Shown piece by piece: positions 17,713 through 25,425 of a stretch of DNA of 64,000 nt (within the stretch, counting starts at the first letter, position 1; each line of letters opens with the position of its first letter). A model generated the notes under the pieces. It was not told the DNA's origin. It ran no database searches and was given only the letters and a program-made list of their open reading frames with translations. The translations under genes and the position numbers were made by a program. This DNA is from Rhodospirillaceae bacterium UBA1479. GTDB taxonomy: Bacteria; Pseudomonadota; Alphaproteobacteria; Rhodospirillales; Casp-alpha2. The stretch is taken from the NCBI GenBank assembly GCA_002325375.1, contig DCRZ01000002.1:248001-312000 (forward strand), in the 5' to 3' direction.

Positions 17713-17889
17713 TTAGCGGGTTCGGCGGCGGCGCGTCTTCCCGCCACCCGTCTTGGGTTTCGGTATCAGGCGGGTCAGGCGCTGCGGCGTCAGGGCCATC
17801 AGTTCGCTTCTGGTCCAGCCCGGGTAGACCCGGCCCAGAAGCGGGATGATGTCCTCAATCGTCGCCGTCAGCGCCAGGGTCTCGCCCCC
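17713..17889 (-). CDS. Frameshifted C-terminal extension of the tail assembly chaperone
   Basis: A second frame has no start of its own but encodes coherent protein: GGETLALTATIEDIIPLLGR, VYPGWTRSELMALTPQRLTR and a basic tail ending RRRRTR, with TAA at 17713-17715. It joins the chaperone frame at GGGGGCGA (17882-17889) by a net -2 (or +1) shift, and would lengthen the protein from 138 to about 186 residues. Tail-chaperone pairs of this type are general in tailed phages, and Mu is reported to use -2 shifting. Confidence 0.8.
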   Translation of the reverse strand, partial: GGETLALTATIEDIIPLLGRVYPGWTRSELMALTPQRLTRLIPKPKTGGGKTRRRRTR

Positions 17890-18271
17890 TTTTGTCCACC
17901 CCGGTGATGACGTTGGCGGCGGCGGCGTCGATCAGCTCGGCCGCCGCGATCAGGGCGTCGTAATCACGGGAAGAGAGCTCCTTGAGAAACGCCGTGTTCA
18001 ACGGGCCGGGATGGCTCTGTCCGCCGCCGGCCTCCAGGCGCGCCACCATCCGGCATATGCGTTCCTCCGTCACCTTGGCCGGCGACTGCACCAGAAGGGG
18101 AATGGGGTCGCCGCCGTCCCGGGCCGGTGCGAAGACCAGCCGCTCGCCCGCTTGGGCCGCCTGGCTCACCTCGGCCGCGTTCAACTGGCGCATGATGACG
18201 GTGTCGTAATGGACGTCGCCGACCTTCAGGCCCGTTCCGTCCTTGCCCTCGATCTTCTCGGGATGTTCCAT
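17855..18271 (-). CDS. Tail assembly chaperone, short form, Mu gp41-like
   Basis: 138 residues from the ATG at 18271 (MEHPEKIEGKDGTGLKVGDV). The text YDTVIMRQLNAAEVSQAAQA and LSSRDYDALIAAAELIDAAA is typical of the Mu gp41/phage tail assembly chaperone E-like family. The chaperone binds the tape measure and recruits tube subunits. The zero frame stops at 17855, just past a G5 slippery site that leads to the longer product. It lies between the tail-tube and tape-measure genes. Confidence 0.88.
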   Translation of the reverse strand: MEHPEKIEGKDGTGLKVGDVHYDTVIMRQLNAAEVSQAAQAGERLVFAPARDGGDPIPLLVQSPAKVTEERICRMVARLEAGGGQSHPGPLNTAFLKELSSRDYDALIAAAELIDAAAANVITGVDKRGRDPGADGDD

Positions 18272-18284
18272 GATGATGATCTCC

Positions 18285-18650
18285 CTAGCCGACCTTCTGC
18301 GCCGGCGTGCCTTCGAAGGTGACCGGGACCTTGGAATTCTCACCTTCCTCGATCTCGCCCATTTCGATGAACCAGGCGTTGCTGATCACCCAGGACGGGC
18401 CGCCGTTGGCGTCCGCGAACTCGATGGTGGCGCCGTCGATGTTCTGGATCTTCTCGATATCGAAGTCCTGGTCGGGCAGCACGTCGACGGTGACCTTCGA
18501 TTCCTGCGTCATGACCGATCGGCCGTGGATCTGGCCCCCGCCCTTGCGCGTCGTGCCCTTCTTGCCGCCGGGGGTCAGCCGCGCGCTGCCCTCGACCGTT
18601 TTCAGCATGGTGCCGTCGACCTTAACGACGGCGTCGCCCAAGATGGCCAT
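18285..18650 (-). CDS. Tail tube protein, Mu gp40/gpM-like
   Basis: 121 residues. The N-terminus AILGDAVVKVDGTMLKTVEG, then DVLPDQDFDIEKIQNIDGAT and VISNAWFIEMGEIEEGENSK, are the standard blocks of the Mu-type tail tube family. About six-subunit rings of this protein stack inside the sheath. It lies directly after the sheath gene. Confidence 0.92.
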   Translation of the reverse strand: MAILGDAVVKVDGTMLKTVEGSARLTPGGKKGTTRKGGGQIHGRSVMTQESKVTVDVLPDQDFDIEKIQNIDGATIEFADANGGPSWVISNAWFIEMGEIEEGENSKVPVTFEGTPAQKVG

Positions 18651-18676
18651 GTGTGCTTACTCCTCTCTTGTGTCGG

Positions 18677-20158
18677 TTACAGACGGAAGGCCGCGCGCAT
18701 GGCGGTCTGGCGCAGCTGCCCGATGGGTTTCGGCCGATCGAAGATGTTCAGCCGGCCCGGCTGGTTGGCGTCGATCTCCACCAGGATGGTGTCCTTGTAG
18801 GCGGCCAGATCCTGGAACAGCCCGGCGCTCACCAGTTTCTCGTAGTGGGCGATCATCTCGGCCTTGGCGCCGGCCGGCGTCATGATGGCCTGGCCCAGGT
18901 TCACCGGCTGGTCGTTGCCGGCCAGCTTGTGACGGGGGAACTTGCGCTGCCAGGTGTTGACGACTGAACGTCGGTAGTAACTCATCAGGCGCAGGGTGTT
19001 GAGGTCGCGCAGCGACGGATCCGCGGCGCCCGAGGCCGTGGTCTTGTAGGACGTCACCGCGCGCTCGATCACCACGCGCCCACCGGCGTCCACCTTGACC
19101 GTGCCGCCGCCCTTGGTCAGCAACAGCTGGCGTTCCTGGTCGTCGAACCGGGCGACGCCGGGGTCCGGCGGCTGCACGCCGTCCAGCGCCAACGTCTGGT
19201 AAGGCCGCCCGGGCTCGGTGCCGTCGGCGTAGGTCGTGACGCCGGCCATGGCGGCGGCGACTTCCCAGGGCGCTGTCGGCGTCAGCCCCGGAAGGCACAG
19301 CTGGGTGAAGGGCGAGTTGCGCCCGTCCGCCAGGGTCGCGCTGTTCGCATAGGTGCCGGCGAAGGCGCTGAACGCGACGCCGTCCACCGCCCGCGTGGCG
19401 GTGAAGCGGTCGGCCAGCTCGGCCTCCAGGACGTCCAGGTTGTTGGTGTCGGTGTAGGGATTGACGAAGGTGTCGTAGGTTTCCAGCGCGTCCATGGCGG
19501 CGATCGCGTCGGTGACGTCCGGGTTGGTCGCCCCGGTCGCCATGGCGGTGATCGTGACGGCCAGGCCGCTCGGCTGTTCGCCGTCCTTGAAATAACCGTA
19601 TCGCACATCGATGGCGTTTCCGGTTTCGCCGGCCCAGCGTGCCGTCAAGGTCACGACGCCCAGCGCCGCCACCGCCGTCACGGGCAGTTGCTTGTCGGCG
19701 TTGACGGCGGTCTCCAGCTTGGTGGCCAGGGCGGTCACCGTGTCGCTGGTCTTCACGGCGATTTGCACCCTTTGGCCTGCGATGCGGAAGGTGGCGGTGC
19801 CCGGCCGCGTAGCCTGGACCGTGAACGCGATGGACCCGGTGGCAGCCGTGGCCGCGCCGTCGTCCGCCAGACCCATGACGTGGAGCTCATGATAGGCGTT
19901 GTTCTTGCGCAGGGCGCGGGCGGCGCGGGCGGCGATGGAGCCGGGCCCGAAGTAGATGTCCGCTTCCTCGTCGCGGGTGATGGTCTTGAAGGTCAGGGGT
20001 GCCGCCGTGCCGGCGGCGGCGCCGGCGGTGAACATCTGGCCGAAGATCACCATGCGCTGCGAGAACACCGGCAGGCCTTCGAAGGCCAGGCTGGGGTCGA
20101 CGAAGACGAATGCGCCGGGGCGCAATAGGTCGAGGGGGACTTCCGAAATGTCGATCAT
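18677..20158 (-). CDS. Contractile tail sheath protein, Mu gp39/gpL-like
   Basis: 493 residues, normal length. N-terminus SEVPLDLLRPGAFVFVDPSL, central AALDALETYD-type region with VNPYTDTNNLDVLEAELADR, and C-terminal SLRDLNTLRLMSYYRR and NIFDRPKPIGQLR mark the Mu-like sheath family (DUF2586/sheath). Its presence shows that the particle is a myovirus. It is followed at once by the tube gene. Confidence 0.93.
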   Translation of the reverse strand: MIDISEVPLDLLRPGAFVFVDPSLAFEGLPVFSQRMVIFGQMFTAGAAAGTAAPLTFKTITRDEEADIYFGPGSIAARAARALRKNNAYHELHVMGLADDGAATAATGSIAFTVQATRPGTATFRIAGQRVQIAVKTSDTVTALATKLETAVNADKQLPVTAVAALGVVTLTARWAGETGNAIDVRYGYFKDGEQPSGLAVTITAMATGATNPDVTDAIAAMDALETYDTFVNPYTDTNNLDVLEAELADRFTATRAVDGVAFSAFAGTYANSATLADGRNSPFTQLCLPGLTPTAPWEVAAAMAGVTTYADGTEPGRPYQTLALDGVQPPDPGVARFDDQERQLLLTKGGGTVKVDAGGRVVIERAVTSYKTTASGAADPSLRDLNTLRLMSYYRRSVVNTWQRKFPRHKLAGNDQPVNLGQAIMTPAGAKAEMIAHYEKLVSAGLFQDLAAYKDTILVEIDANQPGRLNIFDRPKPIGQLRQTAMRAAFRL

Positions 20159-20165
20159 GATGGGT

Positions 20166-20417
20166 TCAGTCCTTCTTGCTGGTCTGTTTTGCGTCGGCCG
20201 AAGCGGCGGCCTTGCCCGTGGTGCTGGCGGCGGCCTGCTGACCGCGCAGGATCACGTCGCCTTGGGCCAGGCGGCGGGACCAATAGCGGTTGCGCGGAAC
20301 GCGGGTCCACGCGTCGGCCGAAAGGTCGGCGCCGGCGTCCTCCGGGTTCGGCACCTTCAGGCCGGGCGCCGGTTTGACCTCGATCTCCTTGCGGGGCTGT
20401 GCGGTGGGCGTGCTCAT
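20166..20417 (-). CDS. Small protein, Mu gp38-like (DUF2635)
   Basis: 83 residues from the ATG at 20417, with AAGGA 10 nt upstream; an in-frame ATG at 20435 is possible. The text KEIEVKPAPGLKVPNPEDAG and VPRNRYWSRRLAQGDV is the DUF2635 signature, seen in Mu-like phages just before the sheath gene. Its role in the virion is not established. Confidence 0.85.
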   Translation of the reverse strand: MSTPTAQPRKEIEVKPAPGLKVPNPEDAGADLSADAWTRVPRNRYWSRRLAQGDVILRGQQAAASTTGKAAASADAKQTSKKD

Positions 20418-20444
20418 GTTCCTGGGTCCTTTCACTCTTCCCCG

Positions 20445-21038
20445 TTACGCGTCCAATGGCGAATCGTCCGGATCCGCCTGGTAGTCAGCTTCGAAGTCCT
20501 GCGACGGCGGCGCGCCGGGCAACTCCCAGTCGCCGGCGACGGCGGCGAAGTCATCCAGTGCGTCCGGGTGGGCCGGCAGGGCATAGATGCAGGTGAAGGT
20601 CACGGCGTAGACGGCCGCGAAGGTCTGCCGGGTCCTCTTGGAAAACAGGGTCCGCCGTTCCGTGAACTTCAGCGGTTCAACCAAGTCGAGACCCAGCTTC
20701 CGCCCGTCGATCAGCGCGATCACGTCGCGCGTCATCTGATAGGCGCCGACGCGGTCGCCGGAGCCGCGCCGTGCGTCGGCTTGATTGCGCAGGCTGCGCG
20801 CCGCCAGCAGCACCACGAAGGTGCCCGTCACGTAGCGTGTGCCGCCGGCGCGGCGGTGTTCCTTGTCGCCAGCGAAGACAAGCCAGGCCGCGGGCGCGCG
20901 GTTGGCCAGCTCGATCAGGCGGTCCTCGTCGATCTCGCCATCGTAGGTCTCGCAACTGCCGTAGGTGTAGCCCAGGATTTCGGGCGTGGCCGCGGCCTTC
21001 ATGCGGGCGATCATTGCGTCCTCGATCTGGTCGATCAC
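20445..21038 (-). CDS. Mu gp37-like protein (DUF1834)
   Basis: 197 residues. IDQIEDAMIARMKAA, DEDRLIELANRAPAAWLVFA and GAYQMTRDVIALIDG are typical of DUF1834, a tail-completion or neck protein set in Mu-like phages. It overlaps the virion morphogenesis gene by 4 bp. Acidic C-terminus. Confidence 0.87.
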   Translation of the reverse strand: MIDQIEDAMIARMKAAATPEILGYTYGSCETYDGEIDEDRLIELANRAPAAWLVFAGDKEHRRAGGTRYVTGTFVVLLAARSLRNQADARRGSGDRVGAYQMTRDVIALIDGRKLGLDLVEPLKFTERRTLFSKRTRQTFAAVYAVTFTCIYALPAHPDALDDFAAVAGDWELPGAPPSQDFEADYQADPDDSPLDA

Positions 21039-21481
21039 TGCATGGCCTCCCGCAGATGATCGGACAGGATGTCCTGGATGCCGCGGCGGTCAGCGCTGGA
21101 GATCCCGTAGATCGGCCGCGCCGGCAGGGTGACGGAAAGGTTCCGCCCGGCCTGGCCGCCGCCGTGTTGGATGGCGGCGTAGACCAAGTTGCTGCCGATG
21201 GCGACGGAGGATCCGCCGACTACGTAATGCGTCGACGACTTCAGGTGGCCACGATTGACCAGGGTCAGGCCGCCTTCGGCGATCGCCCGCTGCGACGGCT
21301 GCCAGGGCGTGCCGTCCGGCGCCTCGCCGCGCTCGAACCGCTCGATGGTCGTGGCCGTCACGAGGGAGCCGATCTCGTCCAGCACGCCGCCCAAGCGGCC
21401 GGCTTTCTCAAGCCGCTCCGCCAGGTCGCCGCCGGTGCCGACCAGCTGGCGGGCGTCGACGCGGATCGCCACGCCGGTCAT
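21035..21481 (-). CDS. Phage virion morphogenesis protein, Mu gpG-like
   Basis: 148 residues. RFERGEAPDGTPWQPSQRAI, TLVNRGHLKSSTHY and IYAAIQHGG-type text (LVYAAIQHGGGQAG), then LPARPIYGIS, are the diagnostic motifs of the gpG/tail-completion family, which joins head and tail. The ATG overlaps the stop of the gp36-like gene by one base. Confidence 0.9.
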   Translation of the reverse strand: MTGVAIRVDARQLVGTGGDLAERLEKAGRLGGVLDEIGSLVTATTIERFERGEAPDGTPWQPSQRAIAEGGLTLVNRGHLKSSTHYVVGGSSVAIGSNLVYAAIQHGGGQAGRNLSVTLPARPIYGISSADRRGIQDILSDHLREAMQ

Positions 21482-21906
21482 CAGTAGTCCTCCAGGGTCT
21501 CGGCGCTGAACACCCGCGCCGGACCGGTGAAGCGGACTTCGCCGCCGGCCGCCGGCGCCGGCTCGTCCTCGCCGATGCCGATGTCCAACTTGCGGTCGCG
21601 GATCAGGCCCAGGGTCTTCAGCGCGTCGTTGTAGGCGTTCTCGATCTCTTCCGGCGCGCCGTTGCGGTGCAGGTTGCGGTAGGCGATCGTGCAGTTCAGG
21701 CGGACCAGCAAATCCGGCACGTCCGCCAACGGCAGGCCGTAGCGGACCCGCAGATAGCCGTCCATCAGCTGCGTCGCGTCGGACAGCGCCTGGGTCAGAA
21801 CCCCGTCGTTGATCGCACCCACGTATGGCTCGTTCACGTCGGTCAGTTCGACCAGGTCGGCCGCCCGGTAGCGGGTCTCCATATCGGCGCGGACTGCATA
21901 GCTCAT
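21481..21906 (-). CDS. Mu gp36-like head-tail connector protein (DUF1320)
   Basis: 141 residues. The opening SYAVRADMETRY and the central LDA-type helices (SDATQLMDGYLRVRYGLPLA, DVPDLLVRLNCTIAYRNLHR) match DUF1320, a small helical connector-like protein in Mu-like phages. It lies between the capsid cluster and gpG, as in Mu. Confidence 0.9.
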   Translation of the reverse strand: MSYAVRADMETRYRAADLVELTDVNEPYVGAINDGVLTQALSDATQLMDGYLRVRYGLPLADVPDLLVRLNCTIAYRNLHRNGAPEEIENAYNDALKTLGLIRDRKLDIGIGEDEPAPAAGGEVRFTGPARVFSAETLEDY

Positions 21907-21995
21907 GATGACATCGCTTGTTTAGAGAGCCCGCCCCGCCCCGGCCGAAGCCGTGAACGGGGCGGAAGGGCCTGGCCATGGGATATGGCCGTGGG

Positions 21996-22337
21996 TTACG
22001 CGGGGTTCTTCGTCCCGCTGGTCTTGGCGTCTTCGGTGTCGGCCGGCTTGTCCGGGGCCGGGGCTTGCCCGCTGTCCGCGTCCGGCTCCGCCGCCGACTT
22101 GACAGCGGGTTTCGGCTTGGCAGCGGGTTTCGGCTTGGCAGCCGGTTTCGTGTCGGCAGGCTTGGTATCCGAGCCGGTGGCGGAAGTCGGCTTCGCCGGT
22201 GTCGCGGCACCCGCCGTCAACGCACCGCAGTCCACGAGCGCATCGCCGTCTTCTTTCGACAGCGTTACGGGTTCGCCGGGCGGGATGATCTTTCCCTTGC
22301 CGACCTTGAGCGGCGTCACAACGGTATAGTCGGGCAT
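21996..22337 (-). CDS. Small protein with Ala/Lys/Pro-rich tail, Mu gp35-like
   Basis: 113 residues. The first 45 (TPLKVGKGKIIPPGEPVTLS) form a small conserved module found after capsid genes in Mu-like phages. The rest is a low-complexity tail with AAKPKP repeats and acidic stretches (PDKPADTEDAKTSG). The tail is encoded by an 18-bp tandem repeat, so its length may vary between relatives. Function unknown. Confidence 0.75.
   Translation of the reverse strand: MPDYTVVTPLKVGKGKIIPPGEPVTLSKEDGDALVDCGALTAGAATPAKPTSATGSDTKPADTKPAAKPKPAAKPKPAVKSAAEPDADSGQAPAPDKPADTEDAKTSGTKNPA
22104..22150. repeat. 18-bp tandem repeat inside the gp35-like gene
   Basis: Unit AGCGGGTTTCGGCTTGGC occurs at 22104-22121 and 22122-22139, with a partial third unit to 22150. 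Being a multiple of three, copy-number changes keep the frame and add or remove six residues (AKPKPA). Confidence 0.85.
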
Positions 22338-22350
22338 GTCCGTCTACTCC

Positions 22351-23292
22351 CTAGTTCGGGTTCTGGAACAGGTAGCCGGCGGCCATGCCGGTCAGGACCG
22401 GGGCGCGCTCCATGGTCGTGCCGTAGATCCACGACTTGGAACCGTTTTCCCAGTACGGCTGTTCGACCAGCGGATGGCCTTCCATGGTGTAGGTGTAGCC
22501 GTAGGACGGCGTGGGCACGGCGGCCATGCCTTCCGGCGCCACATAGGCGAGGACGGCGTTGTTGCCCCAGATGTCCGAGAACGTATCGTCGTCGAGGGCT
22601 TCCATGGCATCGCCGACGACCACGTTCGGCAGGTCGACCGCCTTCTTGAACTGGTCCAGGGTGATGGGGCCGCGATCGGCGTCCGGCAGACCGGCATAGA
22701 TACGGGCGGCGACCTGGGGATTGTTACGTGCCGACTTCCAGGCCGTGGCCGAAAGCAGCAGTGTGTTGGGCCGCAGGCCGATGGTCGATCGGATTGCCTC
22801 GACACCCGTGTCGATGTCGGTCAGCGGCACGCCCGTTGCGGCCGACCACTTGGTGCCCCCGGCCAGCGCGACCTTGTGGCCGACGCCGTAGTTGGTGGCG
22901 TTGGTGGCGATCGCCGCCCGTTCGTACTCCAGGTTCAACAGGAGGCCGCTCATGGTCGTGTTGACGGCCATGGTGCCCAATTCGAGGCCGGGAACCCTGC
23001 TGGCGTCGCGCATGAATTCGCGCGGCACCGGCGCTTCCAGGCTGTCCTGGACGAGCGCGTAGGGCTTGCCCAGATACCCGAACTCGATGCGCTTGGTGGC
23101 GGCGCCCGGCGCCCGGCGGGCGGCATAGCGGCGGAAGGATTCCTTGCCGAACTCCAGAACCTGGCCGCCGGACACGAAGACCGGAACGGTCGGGAACAGC
23201 GCGTGGCCGACCATGGTGGCCTGCTTGTAGCCGCGGGCGTGGGTCGAAAGGATCGGGTCGATGACCCGGACGTTGGAGGGATTGAGTGCCAT
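22351..23292 (-). CDS. Major capsid protein
   Basis: 313 residues, close to Mu gpT in size and position. It has FPTVPVFVSGGQVLEFGKES near the N-terminus, VQDSLEAPVPREFM, then DTGVEAIRSTIGLRPNTLLL and ITLDQFKKAVDLPNVVVGDA, the HK97-fold type pattern of DUF5309/capsid-E-like proteins, and ends in a beta-rich segment with YGYTYTMEGHPLVEQPY. It follows the decoration-protein gene by 17 bp. Confidence 0.87.
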   Translation of the reverse strand: MALNPSNVRVIDPILSTHARGYKQATMVGHALFPTVPVFVSGGQVLEFGKESFRRYAARRAPGAATKRIEFGYLGKPYALVQDSLEAPVPREFMRDASRVPGLELGTMAVNTTMSGLLLNLEYERAAIATNATNYGVGHKVALAGGTKWSAATGVPLTDIDTGVEAIRSTIGLRPNTLLLSATAWKSARNNPQVAARIYAGLPDADRGPITLDQFKKAVDLPNVVVGDAMEALDDDTFSDIWGNNAVLAYVAPEGMAAVPTPSYGYTYTMEGHPLVEQPYWENGSKSWIYGTTMERAPVLTGMAAGYLFQNPN

Positions 23293-23309
23293 GGATCAGA
23301 TTCCTTGCG

Positions 23310-23723
23310 TCAGCGCAGTTTGATTTCGATGAGGTCGCCGAGCCCGCCGGCCTGCACGGCGTCGGCGAACACGAATTCGGGCAGGTCCGCGCCTTCGAGG
23401 ATCGCCCCGTTGGCGGCGGTGCTGGTCACGGCGGTGGCCCCGGCGGCGACGGCGAGGGCGCCGGTCGACGGGATGGCGCGGCCCTGGGCGTCGACGATCA
23501 GGGAATCGCCGACCACGACGTCGTCGCCGGCTTCGATGATCGTCGTCCCCATCACGTCGACGGCGAAGTCCTGGCCGTCGGCCGCGGCGTAGGCGGCGAC
23601 GCCCTTGACCTTTTCGCCTTGGGTGTCGGCCTGGGCGTCGGAGTATTTGACGGCGCGATTGGCCGCGACAGCGCCGGAGGCGGTCGCGGTCAGGGTGAGA
23701 ATGGGATGCTTTTGCGCGGGCAT
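23310..23723 (-). CDS. Capsid cement/decoration protein (DUF2190 type)
   Basis: 137 residues. The opening PILTLTATASGAVAANRAVK and KVKGVAAYAAADGQDFAVDV, with IIEAGDDVVVGDSLIVDAQG, are the signature of DUF2190/decoration proteins that sit on capsid threefold or quasi-threefold axes. It lies between protease and capsid genes, as in other Mu-like phages. Confidence 0.83.
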   Translation of the reverse strand: MPAQKHPILTLTATASGAVAANRAVKYSDAQADTQGEKVKGVAAYAAADGQDFAVDVMGTTIIEAGDDVVVGDSLIVDAQGRAIPSTGALAVAAGATAVTSTAANGAILEGADLPEFVFADAVQAGGLGDLIEIKLR

Positions 23724-23741
23724 GTCGGAATCTCCTGTGGA

Positions 23742-24989
23742 TTAAAGGTCGCTGACCGCCTTGACGGCCGTGGAATAGTCGACCTGGTTTGCTTCCGCGA
23801 AGGCGAGGGCCTTCTCGTGGATTTCCAGTCCGGCCTGGTCGACCGCAAAGCCGGGCGCCGACACGAAGTGGCCGTCGGCGCGCACCTGATCCTGGCCGGC
23901 CGCCAGCTCGGCGAACTCGACGGACTTCGGCTGGGATGCCAGGAAGTCCAGGAAGAACCGGCGCGGCGTTTTCGCATCGGTCCCTTCCGCGAAGGCCACC
24001 GCAGCGCCGTCATCGAGCGCGCTTGCGAACGCCACGAGGGCATCCTTGTTCGCCGGCAGGACAGTCCCCGCGGAGACCATCTGGTCGATGGCCGTGGAGA
24101 TCTCCTGCTTGGCAATATCCGCCTCGCGCTTCTGCAGATGCTGTTCGCGTTCGGCGAAAGCCGTCTCGCGCTGGGCGAGGTCCTTGTCGTTCGTCTTCGT
24201 GGGATCGGTCACTTGCGTGTCCTCCGGGTTCGGGTCGGGGGTCGGTTGCGGGGGTTCGGAAAAATGCGGCGGGCCGTCGACCCGCATGCGTTCGCTGGCG
24301 CGCCCGACCAGCTCGGACGCGTCGTCGCGCATCCAGTCCAGTTCGCGCGCGTCGGCAATGCGGTCGGCGGCCTCGGCGCCGTCGCGGTCGGCCACGTAGT
24401 CACGCATCCGCGCGACCATGCCGACCAGGCGCGAGACGACACGGCCGATGCCGGTCACGTCCGAGGCCTCGGCCTCGGCGAAGGCGGTGTCCACCTCGAT
24501 CACGACCAGGCCGTCGTCGACGCCGTCCGCGAATTGGAACGCCTCCAGCCCCTTGATGGCCGGCGGCTGCGCGCCGAGAAATCCGAGATGACGCAGGTAA
24601 TAGCTGCCCGGGTTAGGGTTGCCGACCTGGTCCGGCGCGTAGAACGCGGCCGAGACCTTGCGGTAATGACCGTCCTTGACGGCTTCGGCGAACACCGGGG
24701 TCAACTGCACGTCGGCCTTCAGCGATCCGCCGTCGGCGGACAGGCCCTTGACCCAGCCATAGGCCGGGCCGTCCAGCTTGGGGTGCCCGACCACGGCGGG
24801 CGCCTCGTGCGTTTGCGGGTCGTAGGCGCCGGCGATGGCCGCCACCTCGTCCTCGGTAAACGCGATCTCCGCGCCGGCGACAGTGCGGTGCCGGCCGGCG
24901 CGGAAGATCTCGATGGTGCGGGTTACATTTTCCAAGGCTCTCTCTCTGAACGTTTGACGCCCTGCCAAGTGGCCGGGCATCCGCTTCAT
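23742..24989 (-). CDS. Capsid maturation protease/scaffold, Mu gpI (gp32)-like
   Basis: Up to 415 residues. The conserved block is EIFRAGRHRTVAGAEIAFTE, VVGHPKLDGPAYGWVKGLSA and ALKADVQLTP-like text, then YRKVSAAFYAPDQVGNPNPG, as in Mu protease I. The second half is a charged helical scaffold region (AFAEREQHLQKREADIAKQE). The ATG at 24989 lies 32 nt below a palindromic operator and would be nearly leaderless; a TTG at 24935 after GAGAGAG is an alternative start. First gene of the head operon. Confidence 0.87.
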   Translation of the reverse strand: MKRMPGHLAGRQTFRERALENVTRTIEIFRAGRHRTVAGAEIAFTEDEVAAIAGAYDPQTHEAPAVVGHPKLDGPAYGWVKGLSADGGSLKADVQLTPVFAEAVKDGHYRKVSAAFYAPDQVGNPNPGSYYLRHLGFLGAQPPAIKGLEAFQFADGVDDGLVVIEVDTAFAEAEASDVTGIGRVVSRLVGMVARMRDYVADRDGAEAADRIADARELDWMRDDASELVGRASERMRVDGPPHFSEPPQPTPDPNPEDTQVTDPTKTNDKDLAQRETAFAEREQHLQKREADIAKQEISTAIDQMVSAGTVLPANKDALVAFASALDDGAAVAFAEGTDAKTPRRFFLDFLASQPKSVEFAELAAGQDQVRADGHFVSAPGFAVDQAGLEIHEKALAFAEANQVDYSTAVKAVSDL

Positions 24990-25045
24990 GGGGAGAGCCT
25001 ATGTGCGCAACGCGGCGCGTTCGCCCCTGACAATTGTCAGGGGCG
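24990..25045 (-). promoter_or_regulatory. Late promoter of the head operon with 24-bp palindromic operator
   Basis: Perfect palindrome at 25022-25045: arms CGCCCCTGACA and TGTCAGGGGCG around AT. On the minus strand, 20 nt below it, lies the hexamer TAGGCT, a plausible -10 element without a matching -35. The arrangement is identical to that before the lysozyme gene (33039-33094), and fits a promoter needing an activator bound about 44 bp upstream of the start point, as Mor and C do in Mu. Confidence 0.7.
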
Positions 25046-25425
25046 GCGCGGCACGGCGATGTCCAGGATGAGCACGACGCTACAGCAGACGGCCGCCCGA
25101 TGGCAACGTGAGTCCGGCGCGGTCGGCAAAAACATGGTTTCGAAGGGGGTGCGAGGGCCTTTTCAGCGGGCCGTGAGAGCGTTTAAGAGCCCGTGAGAAC
25201 GGGGGACAAGGCAAGGACGCCCCGTCCTGGCACCCCCGGACGCGGAATCGCCCCCAGAGGCCGCCCGTAGGCGGCCTCAGATCATATCCAAAACGGGGAC
25301 GGGCCTTAAAACGGGCCCTGGTTGCATGCGGTGGGGGGATATCGTATCTTTATCGGGCAGGCTTTGGCGCGGGCGCCACCCCGATCGACATTGCCGGGCG
25401 CGCAGGCTGGTGAGCGGGCCTGTCG
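25046..25425. other. Non-coding gap between two head gene groups
   Basis: No gene I can support. It holds a perfect hairpin GAGGCCGCC-CGTA-GGCGGCCTC (25258-25279) without a following T-run, which may end the upstream leftward transcript, and a weaker GGGCC/GGCCC pair near 25300. A 45-codon plus-strand frame at 25061-25196 has no context support. Confidence 0.5.

Noticed and set aside
22104..22150. 18-bp repeats as regulatory iterons
   Set aside because: They lie in frame inside the gp35-like tail and simply encode Ala/Lys/Pro repeats.
23286..25196. Plus-strand open frame of 636 codons over capsid and protease genes
   Set aside because: Antisense shadow of clear structural genes with no recognisable motif.
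25061..25196. 45-codon plus-strand frame in the head-gene gap
   Set aside because: No ribosome-binding site, no coupling and no similarity that I recognise; it runs against the operon.
25258..25279. Perfect hairpin GAGGCCGCC-CGTA-GGCGGCCTC as a terminator
   Set aside because: No T-run on either side, so it is recorded only in the gap description.
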